Position numbers and translations under genes: made by a program | The notes under the pieces: model-generated | What the model was told of the DNA's origin: nothing | The model's database searches: none | What the model saw: the letters and a program-made list of their open reading frames with translations, nothing else | Shown: piece by piece, positions 1 through 8,046 of the stretch | How positions within the stretch are numbered: position 1 is the first letter of the stretch | Layout: each line of letters opens with the position of its first letter | Assembly (NCBI RefSeq): GCF_003112535.1 | Contig: NZ_BEWA01000008.1 | Location: 248,001-312,000 of the forward strand | Source of the DNA: Streptomyces rishiriensis | GTDB lineage: Bacteria > Actinomycetota > Actinomycetes > Streptomycetales > Streptomycetaceae | Direction: 5' to 3' | DNA: 64,000 nt

Positions 1-319
1 GGTCCCGCAGCGCCTGCGCCCCCGCGTCGAAGGCCCGCGCCGCCTCGACGATCCGCCCCGCCCAGTCCGTCACCAGGGCGCCCGCGTCGGTGAGCCGGGA
101 ACCGCGCGGCGAACGGTCCACCAACGCCACGCCCAGCTGGCGCTCCATGGACCGGATCCGGCTGCTCGCGGCGGGCTGGGTGATGCCCAGCTCCCGCGCG
201 GCCGCGCCCAGGCTGCCCAGCCGGGCCACCGCCAGCAGCAGCTCCAGCGCGCCCAGGTCCGGCACCCGGTGCGCGATCGAGCCGCCGCCGTCCCGTCCCT
301 CTTCCTCCACGCTCCCCAT
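1..319 (-). CDS. LysR-family transcriptional regulator, N-terminal part only
   Basis: This is a DNA-binding regulator of the LysR family, cut by the window edge; 106 codons are visible. The winged helix-turn-helix is clear, with the recognition segment ELGITQPAASSRIRSMERQL followed by RGSRLTDAGALV, as in the first 80 residues of LysR proteins. The start is the ATG at 319, since an upstream in-frame ATG runs into a stop after three codons. It is divergent from the TDT transporter (start 390) with about 70 bases between them, so it probably regulates that transporter and itself. The ligand-binding half is missing, so the effector cannot be guessed. Confidence 0.85.
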   Translation of the reverse strand, partial: MGSVEEEGRDGGGSIAHRVPDLGALELLLAVARLGSLGAAARELGITQPAASSRIRSMERQLGVALVDRSPRGSRLTDAGALVTDWAGRIVEAARAFDAGAQALRD

Positions 320-389
320 AAGCCCAGCTTATGTCCCCATAGAGCCGTCCTCCCTGGTCGCGGGCGCGCCCGCGGGCGACCGTGGAGAC

Positions 390-1574
390 ATGGTCACCGC
401 CGCCCAGCCCCTGTCCGTCCTGCCCCGCCCGCGCGCCGACGCCGTCCGTCATCTCGGACCGAACTGGTACGCCGCGGTGATGGGCACCGCGATCGTGGCG
501 ACCGCGGGCGCCGCGCTGCCGGTCCGGGTCCCGGGACTGCGGCCGCTGTGCGCCGCGTTCTGGGCGCTCTCCCTCGTCCTGCTGGCGGCGCTGCTCCTCG
601 CCCGCGCCCTGCACTGGCGCCACCATCGCGACCGGGCCCGCGCGCACCTCCTCGACCCGGCGACGGCGCCCTTCTACGGCTGCCTCGCGATGGCGCTGCT
701 CGCCGTCGGGGGCGGCGCGCTCACCGTGGGCCGGGACTGGATCGGCGTCGACGCCGCGGTCGCCCTCGACGCCGTGCTGTTCACGGCCGGCACGGTCGTC
801 GCCCTCACGGCCGCCGTCGCCGTGCCGTATCTGATGGCCGTGCGCCATCGCGTGACGGCGTCGCAGGCCACGCCGGTGTGGCTGCTGCCGCTCGTCGCGC
901 CGATGGTGTCCGCCGCGCTCGGCCCGCTGCTGGTGCCGTATCTGCCGGCCGGGCAGCCGCGGCAGACGCTGCTGTTCGCGTGCCTCGCGCTGTTCGGGCT
1001 GAGCCTGCTGGCCACGTTCGTCATGCTGCCGCTGGTGTTCGGGCGGCTGGTGACCGGCGGGCCGCCGCCCCTCGCGCTCACACCGGCCCTGTTCCTCGTG
1101 CTCGGGCCGCTCGGCCAGTCCACGACCGCCGCCGGGAAGTTCGCCGAGGTCGCTCCGGGCGTGGTGCCGGGGCCGGACGGCCGCGCTCCCGGCGGACTCG
1201 GTGGTCTCGGTGGTCTCGCCGTGCTGTACGGGGTGCCCGTCATGGGCTTCGCGCTGCTGTGGCTGTGTCTGGCCACCGCGCATGTGGCGCGGGCCCGCCG
1301 GCACGGGATGGGCTTCACGATGACGTGGTGGGCGTTCACCTTCCCGGTCGGCACCTGTGTGACCGGTGCGGCCGCGCTGGCCCGGCCCACCGGGCTGGTC
1401 GCCTTCGACGTGCTCGCCTGCGCGCTGTACCTCGTGCTGGTCGCCGCCTGGGGCGTCGTCGCCGGGCACACCGCCCGCGGGCTGCTCAGCGGCGCGCTGC
1501 TCGCAGCGCCTCGCCCAGCGCCTGCGGGGCCTCGGCGAGGGACGGGCCGTACCACGTCAGGTGCCGTCCGCTGA
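390..1574 (+). CDS. TDT-family transporter (TehA/SLAC1-like tellurite-resistance/dicarboxylate exporter fold)
   Basis: This is a 394-residue integral membrane protein with about ten hydrophobic segments, beginning HLGPNWYAAVMGTAIVATAG, which is typical of the TDT (tellurite-resistance/dicarboxylate transporter) family. Members export anions, C4-dicarboxylates or sulfite; the substrate here is not evident. The start at 390 follows a GGAG site, and a longer frame opening at 90 covers the regulator and is not used. The LysR gene diverges just upstream. The last 30 residues are a low-complexity Pro/Arg tail that runs 89 bases into the convergent gene at 1486-2202, so the tail may be a read-on beyond the conserved fold. 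Confidence 0.8.
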   Translation: MVTAAQPLSVLPRPRADAVRHLGPNWYAAVMGTAIVATAGAALPVRVPGLRPLCAAFWALSLVLLAALLLARALHWRHHRDRARAHLLDPATAPFYGCLAMALLAVGGGALTVGRDWIGVDAAVALDAVLFTAGTVVALTAAVAVPYLMAVRHRVTASQATPVWLLPLVAPMVSAALGPLLVPYLPAGQPRQTLLFACLALFGLSLLATFVMLPLVFGRLVTGGPPPLALTPALFLVLGPLGQSTTAAGKFAEVAPGVVPGPDGRAPGGLGGLGGLAVLYGVPVMGFALLWLCLATAHVARARRHGMGFTMTWWAFTFPVGTCVTGAAALARPTGLVAFDVLACALYLVLVAAWGVVAGHTARGLLSGALLAAPRPAPAGPRRGTGRTTSGAVR

Positions 1575-2202
1575 CCAGAGCGCAGGGCACGTCGGGGAAG
1601 GCCTCGGGGCCGTCGTCGGCGGTGAAGCGGTAGGGCTCGTCCGGGAGCACGACGAGGTCCGGCGCGGCCGCCCGCAGTTCCGCCACCGGGATGCGCGGAT
1701 AGCGCTCGGGGTGCCCGGCGTGGAGGTGGTCGACGCCCAGGCGGGCCAGCACGTCCCCGGCGAACGTGTCCCTGCCCAGCACCATCCAGGGGCGGCGCCA
1801 GATCGGCACGACGGCCGTCCGGCGGTCGGCCGGCGGCGGCTCCGCCCAGGCCTCCTCGGCCCGCGCCAGCCAGTCAGGACGGAGCGGCCCCCCGCAGGCG
1901 TCGAGGACCCGCGACAGTTCCCGGAAGGCCTGCGGGACGTCCCGCACCTCCGTCACCAGGACCCGCAGTCCGGCCGCCCGCAGAGCGGTCAGGTCCGGTT
2001 CCCGGTTCTCCTCCTCGTTGGCGATCACCAGATCGGGGGCGAGGCCGACGATCCGGTCCACGGCGGGGTTCTTGGTCCCGCCGATCCGGGTGACGTCGAG
2101 GTCCGCGGGGTGGCTGCACCAGTCGGTCGCCCCGACCAGGACGCCGGGCACGGTGACGGCCACGGCCTCGGTGAGCGACGGCACCAGGGAGACGACCCGC
2201 AC
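1486..2202 (-). CDS. Helical-backbone metal receptor / BtuF-like substrate-binding protein, no signal peptide
   Basis: The 238-residue product starts RVVSLVPSLTEAV and continues VVGATDWCSHP, KNPAVDRIVGLAPDLVIANEEENR and RAAGLRVLVTEVRDV. These are hallmarks of the two-lobed periplasmic-binding fold of vitamin B12 and siderophore binding proteins (BtuF/FhuD type). No signal peptide or lipobox precedes the fold, so it is probably cytoplasmic, as is common for this actinobacterial subfamily. It starts at GTG 2202, and the stop of the XRE-cupin gene overlaps it as TAGTG, so the pair is translationally coupled. No ABC permease lies nearby and the ligand is unknown. Its 3' end overlaps the TDT gene tail to tail. 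Confidence 0.75.
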   Translation of the reverse strand: MRVVSLVPSLTEAVAVTVPGVLVGATDWCSHPADLDVTRIGGTKNPAVDRIVGLAPDLVIANEEENREPDLTALRAAGLRVLVTEVRDVPQAFRELSRVLDACGGPLRPDWLARAEEAWAEPPPADRRTAVVPIWRRPWMVLGRDTFAGDVLARLGVDHLHAGHPERYPRIPVAELRAAAPDLVVLPDEPYRFTADDGPEAFPDVPCALVSGRHLTWYGPSLAEAPQALGEALRAARR

Positions 2203-2792
2203 TACCGCTTCCGCCCCCGGTCCCGGACCGCCTCGATGTGCTCGGCCACCGCGACGACGACCACGCGGGTGTCCGCCACGGTCGCCCGCCAGCGGTGGCG
2301 GACGCCGCCGGTGAGGTACAGGGTGTCGCCGCGGCCGAGCCGGTAGGCGCGGCCCTCCGCCTCGATCTCCACCGCGCCGTCGGCGACGTACATCAACTGG
2401 TCGTTGCGGTACTGGAATTCCCGCCCGGCGTCGTGATCGCCGGTGAACTCGGAGGCGTGCATCTGGTGGTGCCCGCGCACCAGGGAGCGGGAGCGGGGCT
2501 GGGCGTCGGACGTCTGCCCCTGGAGCTGTTCGGCGACCTCGGCGCGCACGACGTCCACGCTGCAGGCCGGGTCGGCGGCGGCGAGGAGTTCGACGGCGGT
2601 GGTGCGCAGCGCGTCGGCGACCTTCTCCAGGGAGCCCGTGCTGGGCCGCGCGCGGTCGTTCTCGATCTGGCTCAGGAAGGGCACCGACAGGCCGCTGCGC
2701 TCGGCCACGACGGCGAGGGTGAGCTCCAGGGAGCGGCGCCGGCGGCGCACGGCCGCGCCCACCCGCAGGGGCTGTTCTTTGTGGTCGCCCAT
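2202..2792 (-). CDS. XRE-family regulator with C-terminal cupin domain
   Basis: The 196-residue protein has an N-terminal helix-turn-helix (about residues 10-65; LAVVAERSGLSVPFLSQIEN) and a C-terminal cupin barrel (about 115-185; RLGRGDTLYLTGGVRHRWRA). Proteins of this layout bind small metabolites in the cupin and often repress transport or catabolic genes. The ATG at 2792 is chosen because AAGGAGGG lies about ten bases upstream; a longer in-frame start at 2849 lacks such a site. It is the first gene of a two-gene unit with the metal-receptor-like protein. A palindrome overlapping the predicted -10 box (2867-2881) could be its own operator. Confidence 0.82.
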   Translation of the reverse strand: MGDHKEQPLRVGAAVRRRRRSLELTLAVVAERSGLSVPFLSQIENDRARPSTGSLEKVADALRTTAVELLAAADPACSVDVVRAEVAEQLQGQTSDAQPRSRSLVRGHHQMHASEFTGDHDAGREFQYRNDQLMYVADGAVEIEAEGRAYRLGRGDTLYLTGGVRHRWRATVADTRVVVVAVAEHIEAVRDRGRKR

Positions 2793-2866
2793 CGCTCCGG
2801 CTCCCTCCTTCGCTCGTCGGCGCCGTGTGCCCGGTGTGCTCTCGGGCACGTCTTCTGGTGAGTTCT

Positions 2867-2881
2867 CTGCACCCTATGCAG
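2867..2881 (-). promoter_or_regulatory. Palindrome over the predicted promoter of the XRE-cupin gene
   Basis: CTGCA-CCCTA-TGCAG is a 15-bp inverted repeat. Its centre on the minus strand reads TAGGGT, a good actinobacterial -10 box, about 75 bases ahead of the ATG at 2792. A repressor bound here would block the promoter, so autoregulation by the XRE-cupin protein is a reasonable inference that remains unproven. Confidence 0.4.
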
Positions 2882-3432
2882 GTTCGGCAAACCGTTTCAT
2901 GCGCCCGTCACATCGAGGACACGCGGGGTGACACGCGACCTCACAGTTCACGCCAGTCGACCGGAGCCCGGAGGCGGCGGGTGCGGCGCCGCCCTCCCGT
3001 CGTCCGGTTCAATGCGCGGGCGGCCCCGAGTGTTCCCGCTCGTCCCCGGCGTCGCCGGCGGTCCGGCTCGGGGATGAGTGTAGCTCTGCGTGGTTGGCCG
3101 AATTCCTCCCCTCGGCTTCCGGCCCGGAGGCGGCCCCCGGCTTCCGGCGCGCACGCGCCCGCCGGGGCGGGAGGAGCGAGGGAACGGCGCGAGGGGGGCG
3201 ACCTCCGGCGCGGGCCGTGAGGCCGTGCGCCGGTGCCCGCCCCTCGTCGGACGGCCGCGGTGCTGTCAGGTCACCGGGCCGCCGTGCTCCGTGAAGCCGT
3301 CGACGACCGTGGAGGCGCCGTCGAGGCCGTGCTCCCCCATGACGCGGCCGGGCGGCCCGCAGCACGTTCACGTGTGCCACGGGAGTGAGCACGCACCGGC
3401 CACCCGGCCGCCCGTGCGGCATGATGCGTGGC
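2882..3432. other. Intergenic region between the divergent XRE and exonuclease genes
   Basis: About 550 bases without a convincing gene. The short frames that cross it on both strands are Arg/Pro/Gly-rich and match nothing I recognise. It should hold the exonuclease promoter; apart from the promoter palindrome next to the XRE gene I see no structured element. Confidence 0.5.
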
Positions 3433-4356
3433 GTGACCGGACGACTGATGCTCCTCGACACCGCCTCGCTCTACTTCCGCGCCTACTTCGGCGTCCCGGA
3501 CTCCGTGAGGGCGCCGGACGGCACTCCGGTGAACGCCGTGCGCGGTCTGCTGGACTTCATCGACCGGCTGGTGAAGGACCACCGGCCGGACGAGCTCGTC
3601 GCGTGCATGGACGCGGACTGGCGGCCCGGCTGGCGGGTCGACCTGATCCCCTCCTACAAGGCGCACCGGGTCGCCGAGGAGCGCGCGAGCGGGCCGGACG
3701 AGGAGGAGGTGCCGGACACGCTCTCGCCGCAGGTGCCGATCATCGAGGCGGTCCTGGACGCACTCGGCATCGCGCGCGTGGGGGTGCCCGGCTACGAGGC
3801 GGACGACGTGATCGGCACGTTCACCGGCATCGCGAAGGGCCCGGTGGACATCGTCACGGGCGACCGCGACCTCTACCAGCTGGTGGACGACGCGCGCGAG
3901 GTGCGCGTGCTCTACCCCCTGAAGGGCGTCGGCACGCTCCAGCTGACGGACGAGGCGTGGCTGCGCGAGAAGTACGGCGTCGACGGGCGCGGATACGCCG
4001 ATCTGGCGCTGCTGCGCGGCGACCCGAGCGACGGACTGCCGGGGGTGCCGGGCATCGGGGAGAAGACCGCGGCCAAGCTGCTGGCCGAGTTCGGCGATCT
4101 GGCCGGGATCATGGCGGCGGTCGACGACCCGGCGGCGAAGCTGACGCCGTCGCAGCGCAAGCGGCTGGACGAGTCCCGGCCGTACGTGTCGGTGGCGCCG
4201 AAGGTGGTCAAGGTCGCCGATGACGTGCCCCTGCCGGAGGTGGCCACCGCGCTGCCCCGTGCACCGCGGGACGGGGCGGCGCTGGAGGCGCTGGGTCAGC
4301 GCTGGGGGCTCGGCGGTTCGCTGCAGCGGCTGCTGACGACCCTGGCGGTCCGATGA
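3433..4356 (+). CDS. 5'-3' exonuclease (DNA polymerase I N-terminal exonuclease-like)
   Basis: This 307-residue stand-alone 5'-3' exonuclease is related to the N-terminal domain of DNA polymerase I and to phage T5 exonuclease/FEN enzymes. It has the PIN-like N-terminal strand RLMLLDTASLYFRAYFG, the metal-binding acidic cluster GYEADDVIGT and VTGDRDLYQLV, and the helix-3-turn-helix block LRGDPSDGLPGVPGIGEKTA. No polymerase domain follows, so it is a paralogue for flap or RNA-primer removal rather than polA itself. The start is uncertain: GTG 3433 sits just before the conserved strand, in-frame ATGs lie at 3421 and 3424, and none has a clear ribosome site. Confidence 0.82.
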   Translation: MTGRLMLLDTASLYFRAYFGVPDSVRAPDGTPVNAVRGLLDFIDRLVKDHRPDELVACMDADWRPGWRVDLIPSYKAHRVAEERASGPDEEEVPDTLSPQVPIIEAVLDALGIARVGVPGYEADDVIGTFTGIAKGPVDIVTGDRDLYQLVDDAREVRVLYPLKGVGTLQLTDEAWLREKYGVDGRGYADLALLRGDPSDGLPGVPGIGEKTAAKLLAEFGDLAGIMAAVDDPAAKLTPSQRKRLDESRPYVSVAPKVVKVADDVPLPEVATALPRAPRDGAALEALGQRWGLGGSLQRLLTTLAVR

Positions 4357-4400
4357 CGATCCCGCGGTCCGGCAGGGGGGCGTCTCCCCGGAAAGCGGTG

Positions 4401-4420
4401 CTAACTTAGGTTGACCTAAG
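4401..4420 (+). promoter_or_regulatory. Iron box (DtxR/DmdR-type operator)
   Basis: CTTAGGTTGACCTAAG (4405-4420) is a near-perfect palindrome. The 19-mer 4401-4419 matches the DtxR/IdeR/DmdR1 consensus (TTAGGTTAG-G-CTAACCTAA) at 14 of 19 positions by my hand count. It lies about 22 bases before the siderophore-interacting protein gene, where an iron-loaded repressor would block transcription. Confidence 0.75.
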
Positions 4421-4442
4421 TGCATCGACATGGGAGGCCGTC

Positions 4443-5294
4443 ATGGCAGAACGTCCGGCACGGAAGCCGCGCAAGCCTCACTCCGCGCAGGTCGTCCGCA
4501 CCGAACGGCTCACCCCGCACATGCAGCGGGTCGTGCTCGGCGGCGGGAGCCTGGCGGAGTTCACCGCCGGGACGTGCACGGATCACTACGTGAAGCTGCT
4601 CTTCGGCCCCGAGGGCGTGAGCTATCCGGAGCCGTTCGACCTGGAGCGGATCCGGGCCGACTTCCCCCGGGAGCAGTGGCCCGTGACCCGGACGTACACC
4701 GTGCGCCGCTGGGACGCCGAACACCGCGAGCTGACCCTGGACTTCGTGATCCACGGCGACGAGGGCCTGGCCGGACCGTGGGCGACGCGCGTGCAGCCGG
4801 GCGAGACGGTCCGCTTCCTGGGCCCCGGCGGCGCCTACGCGCCCGACACGGCCGCCGACTGGCATCTGCTGGCCGGCGACGAGAGCGCCCTGCCCGCCAT
4901 CGCGACCGCCCTGGAGTCGCTGCCCGACGGCGCCGTCGCCCACGCCTTCATCGAGGTGGCCGGGCCCGAGGAGGAGCAGAAGATCGACTCCGACGTGGAG
5001 GTCGTCTGGCTGCACCGCGGCGAGCGGCCGGTCGGCGAGCGGCTCGTCGAGGCCGTACGGGGGCTCCGGTTCCCCGAGGGCCGCCTGCACGCGTTCGTGC
5101 ACGGCGAGGCGGCCTGCGTGAAGGAGCTGCGCAAACTGCTGCGCGTCGAGCTTCAGATCCCGCGCGAGGACCTGTCGATCTCCGGTTACTGGCGGCTCGG
5201 CCACAACGAGGACGGCTGGCAGGCCTCCAAGCGGGAGTGGAACGCCCGCGTGGAGCAGGAGCAGGAGCAGGAGGGCGCGACGCCCACCGCGTGA
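4443..5294 (+). CDS. Siderophore-interacting protein (ViuB/YqjH-type FAD ferric-siderophore reductase)
   Basis: The 283-residue cytoplasmic flavoprotein probably reduces ferric siderophores to release iron. The N-terminal FAD-binding barrel (about 15-125) carries RTYTVRRW, the FAD-binding RxYT motif, and the C-terminal SIP domain holds LAGDESALPAIATALESLP and ISGYWRLGHNEDGW near the end, both signature segments of the family. A GGGAGG site precedes the ATG. An iron box upstream indicates repression under iron sufficiency. It is monocistronic: a perfect 40-bp palindrome follows seven bases after the stop. The Gln/Glu repeat near the C-terminus is a flexible tail. Confidence 0.9.
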   Translation: MAERPARKPRKPHSAQVVRTERLTPHMQRVVLGGGSLAEFTAGTCTDHYVKLLFGPEGVSYPEPFDLERIRADFPREQWPVTRTYTVRRWDAEHRELTLDFVIHGDEGLAGPWATRVQPGETVRFLGPGGAYAPDTAADWHLLAGDESALPAIATALESLPDGAVAHAFIEVAGPEEEQKIDSDVEVVWLHRGERPVGERLVEAVRGLRFPEGRLHAFVHGEAACVKELRKLLRVELQIPREDLSISGYWRLGHNEDGWQASKREWNARVEQEQEQEGATPTA

Positions 5295-5300
5295 CCCCGA

Positions 5301-5340
5301 CGGCCGGCGGCCCGCCCTCATGAGGGCGGGCCGCCGGCCG
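5301..5340. terminator. Perfect 40-bp palindromic terminator
   Basis: The two 20-base arms, 5301-5320 and 5321-5340, are exact reverse complements (starting CGGCCGGCGG, centre TCATGA). It starts seven bases after the siderophore-interacting gene stops. No T-tract follows, which is usual for Streptomyces hairpin terminators. Confidence 0.75.
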
Positions 5341-5528
5341 CACCCACCCCCGCCGCACCCACCCCCGCCGGACCGGCCCCACGGCGCACCGGCCGCACCC
5401 TCGCCCGCCCTCCCCGTCCGCCACCGGCCGCCCTTCCGTCCGCCACCGGCCGCCGGTCCCGGTCGACGACGGCGACCCGCTCCGCGAGCCGGCCGGCCCC
5501 CGCCGAGCGCCGCGTCGAGCCCGGCGCG

Positions 5529-5580
5529 GCAGGCCGCAGGCCGCAGGCCGCAGGCCGCAGGCCGCAGGCCGCAGGCCGCA
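5529..5580. repeat. Heptanucleotide tandem repeat, seven copies of GCAGGCC
   Basis: Seven exact head-to-tail copies of GCAGGCC run from 5529 to 5577, followed by a partial GCA. The array lies in a non-coding, C-rich stretch between the iron-regulated gene and the permease. Frames across it give an artificial PAACGLR repeat and are not believable genes. Confidence 0.9.
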
Positions 5581-5590
5581 TCAGCTCTTG

Positions 5591-5613
5591 CCCCGGCGAC
5601 GGTCACGCCGGGG
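5591..5613. terminator. Small hairpin, possible secondary terminator
   Basis: CCCCGGCG and CGCCGGGG pair around a seven-base loop just after the heptanucleotide array. It could be a backup terminator or simple GC-rich pairing. From 5614 to the operator at 5755 I see only promoter-region sequence. Confidence 0.3.
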
Positions 5614-5754
5614 GGCGAGAGGGCGCTGACGGGGGGTGACGATCCTGACCGCGGTGGACTCTCCGGCACCGGATCGAGTGACCCCGCGGGGACGTGAGGA
5701 CTTGGGCCCGCCCCGGACACGACGGCGTGACGCGGACGAAACAGCCCGTCCCTA

Positions 5755-5776
5755 ATTTCTGTCGCCCGACAGGAAT
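5755..5776. promoter_or_regulatory. TetR-type operator, copy in front of the APC permease
   Basis: The 22-bp imperfect palindrome has left arm ATTTCTGTCGC and right arm CCGACAGGAAT. It matches the perfect palindrome at 14715-14736 at 20 of 22 positions, and the preceding CCTA is also shared. It lies 33 bases before the permease start, a spacing close to the 39 bases at the other copy. The TetR gene at 13968-14603 is the obvious candidate to bind both. Confidence 0.75.
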
Positions 5777-5809
5777 TACCGTCCCCACTGGGCCAAGGCA
5801 GGTTCCGCC

Positions 5810-7378
5810 GTGACGACAACGACACCCACCGACGTACGCCCCGACCCGCCGCACTCCCCCGACGCCGGCGACGGCGACGGCGACGGCTCCCTCGCCGAGT
5901 TCGGCTACCCCCAGGAGCTGCACCGCAGCCTGGGCCGGTACGCCTCGTTCGCCGCCGGGTTCTCCTTCATCTCCGTCCTGACCACCGTCTTCCAGTTCTT
6001 CGCCTTCGGATACGCCTTCGGCGGCCCGGTCTTCTTCTGGGCCTGGCCGGCCGTCCTGGCCGGCCAGTTGCTGGTCGCCGCGTGCTTCGCGGAGCTGGCC
6101 GCGCGCTACCCGATCTCCGGCGCCATCTACCAGTGGTCGTCGCGGCTGTCGACGCCCTCGTTCGGGTGGTTCGCGGGCTGGATCATGGTGATCGGGCAGA
6201 TCGTCGTGGTCGCCGCGGCCGCGCTGGCCCTGCAGATGGTGCTGCCGGCCATCTGGTCCGGCTTCCAGCTGATCGGCTCCGACCCGGCCCCCACCTCCCC
6301 GGACGGCGCGGCCAACGCGGCACTGCTCGGCGTGCTCCTGCTGGTGCTGACGACGCTCGTGAACGTCTTGGACAACCGCGTGATGTCCGTGATCAACCGG
6401 GTCGGCGTGACCGCCGAGATCATCGGCGCGGTGCTCATCGTCGTCCTCCTGCTCACCCACTCCGAGCGCACCCCCGGCATCACCTTCCACACCGAAGGGG
6501 CGGCGGGCGACGGCCTGTTCGGGGCGCTGCTCGTGGGCTCGTTCACGGCCGCCTACGTGATGATCGGCTTCGACAGCGCGGGCGAGATGAGCGAGGAGAC
6601 GCACCACCCGAGGCGCACCGCGCCCCGCACGATCCTCACGGCCCTCGGCGCGGCCGGCCTGCTCGGGGGGCTGATCGTGCTGGGCGGGCTGCTGGCCGCG
6701 CCCAGCCTGACGGACGGACGGCTCGGGGTCGACGGACTCAGCTACGTCCTCACCAGCAGCCTCGGCGACGGGGTCGGCAAGGCACTGCTGGCGGACGTGG
6801 TGGTGGCGATCGCGGTGGCGACGCTCGCCATCCAGACGGCGGCCTGCAGGATGCTGTTCTCCATGGCCCGCGACGGTCAGCTCCCGTTCTCCGCCCGCCT
6901 CGCGCGCGTCAACGCCCGCACCGGCATGCCGAGCGCCCCCGCACTGGTCGTCGGCGTCCTCGCCGCCGCCCTGCTGCTGCTGAACTTCGCCTCGCCGGAC
7001 GCCTTCCTGGCCATCGGCACCACCTGCATCGTGATGCTGTACCTGGCGTACGCGATGGTCACCGGCCCGCTGCTGCTGCGCCGGCTGCGCGGCGGGTTCT
7101 CCCCGGCCGGCACGGACGAGACCGGCGCCCGTCTGTTCTCCCTGGGCCGCTGGGGCGTCCCGGTCAACGCCCTCGCGCTCCTGTACGGCCTGCTGATGAC
7201 GGTCAACCTGGCCTGGCCGCGCGCGGCGGTGTACGACCCGGCGGGCGGCCACTGGTACTTCCAGTGGTTCACCGTGCTGTTCCTCGGCGCGACGGTCGGC
7301 GTCGGCGTGGCCTACCGGGCCTGGCGCAGGCGGTCGGCGGAGCCCGCCGGGGCCGTGCCGGGGACGGCCCCCGCGTGA
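5810..7378 (+). CDS. APC-superfamily permease, probable guanidine/urea-pathway transporter
   Basis: This 522-residue membrane protein has about twelve hydrophobic segments and belongs to the amino acid/polyamine/organocation family, with an N-terminal Asp/Gly-rich cytoplasmic tail followed by GFSFISVLTTVF and a conserved FAELAARYPISGAIYQW segment. Related permeases are often annotated as urea-carboxylase-related amino acid permeases. It starts at GTG 5810. The link to nitrogen assimilation rests mainly on its operator, which is almost identical to that of the carboxylase operon 9 kb away. Guanidine, urea or an amine are possible substrates; homology alone does not decide. Confidence 0.8.
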   Translation: MTTTTPTDVRPDPPHSPDAGDGDGDGSLAEFGYPQELHRSLGRYASFAAGFSFISVLTTVFQFFAFGYAFGGPVFFWAWPAVLAGQLLVAACFAELAARYPISGAIYQWSSRLSTPSFGWFAGWIMVIGQIVVVAAAALALQMVLPAIWSGFQLIGSDPAPTSPDGAANAALLGVLLLVLTTLVNVLDNRVMSVINRVGVTAEIIGAVLIVVLLLTHSERTPGITFHTEGAAGDGLFGALLVGSFTAAYVMIGFDSAGEMSEETHHPRRTAPRTILTALGAAGLLGGLIVLGGLLAAPSLTDGRLGVDGLSYVLTSSLGDGVGKALLADVVVAIAVATLAIQTAACRMLFSMARDGQLPFSARLARVNARTGMPSAPALVVGVLAAALLLLNFASPDAFLAIGTTCIVMLYLAYAMVTGPLLLRRLRGGFSPAGTDETGARLFSLGRWGVPVNALALLYGLLMTVNLAWPRAAVYDPAGGHWYFQWFTVLFLGATVGVGVAYRAWRRRSAEPAGAVPGTAPA

Positions 7379-7411
7379 GGCCTCCACGCGCGCGTGCGCG
7401 ACGCGGGCCGC

Positions 7412-7993
7412 TCAGTCGCCCTGCACACGCGCGTGGACGTGCATGTCGTGCCAGCCGTCCGGGTGGAGACAGGCGCTGCGCTTGGTGCCCTCCAGGGTGA
7501 AACCGGCCTTGGCGGCGACACGGCAGGAGGCCGCGTTGGCGGTGGCGTGATGCAGTTCGAGCCGGTGGAAGCCGATCTCGTCGAGGGCCCAGCGCGTCAG
7601 CGCGGCCGTGGCCCGGGGCGCGACCCCCCGGCCGCGGGCCGTCCTGGTGGTCCAGTACGCGACCTCGGCGACGCCCTCGTCGAGCAGGACGCGGCGCAGC
7701 GCCACCCGGCCCAGCAGTTCGTCGGTGCCCGGGTCGACGACGGCCCACTGGGCGCCGCGCTCCTCCTCCCAGGCCCGGCGCCAGTCCCTGATCCAGCCGG
7801 CCGTCTCTTCCTCGGAGTCGGCGGCCCGGATGTGCCACTGGTGCATCGCCGGGTCCTGGAAGGCGGCGTGGACGGCGGGGGCGTCCGCGGGCCGCCAGGG
7901 ACGCAGGAGGAGCCCGTCGCCGGTGGGGAGCACGGGTTGCGGGGCGCCCGAGAGGGTTCGGGCGGGCAGGACGGGGCCGACTGTGTAGGGCAT
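7412..7993 (-). CDS. GNAT-family N-acetyltransferase (RimJ-like)
   Basis: The 193-residue enzyme has the GNAT fold: LLLRPWRPADAPAVHAAF near the start, the acetyl-CoA-binding segment ARGRGVAPRATAALTRWA, and the final LELHHATANAASCRVAAKAGF with EGTKRSA, as in RimJ/RimL-type acetyltransferases that modify protein N-termini or small amines. The start at 7993 has AGGA eight bases upstream; 8002 is an alternative. It is convergent with the permease and divergent from the pseudouridine synthase, whose leader overlaps its 5' end. The substrate is unknown. Confidence 0.8.
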   Translation of the reverse strand: MPYTVGPVLPARTLSGAPQPVLPTGDGLLLRPWRPADAPAVHAAFQDPAMHQWHIRAADSEEETAGWIRDWRRAWEEERGAQWAVVDPGTDELLGRVALRRVLLDEGVAEVAYWTTRTARGRGVAPRATAALTRWALDEIGFHRLELHHATANAASCRVAAKAGFTLEGTKRSACLHPDGWHDMHVHARVQGD

Positions 7994-8046
7994 GACCCGC
8001 ATCCTGCCGACGGCGCGCGAGGAGTCAACCGGGTTTGCCGTCGCCG

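Noticed and set aside
90-389. N-terminal extension of the TDT exporter frame
   Set aside because: The extension is antisense to the LysR gene; the ATG at 390 has a ribosome-binding site and begins the conserved protein.
5318-5581. Minus-strand frame starting in the GCAGGCC array (repeated PAACGLR)
   Set aside because: The repeat protein is a by-product of the heptanucleotide array; no ribosome site and no homology that I recognise.
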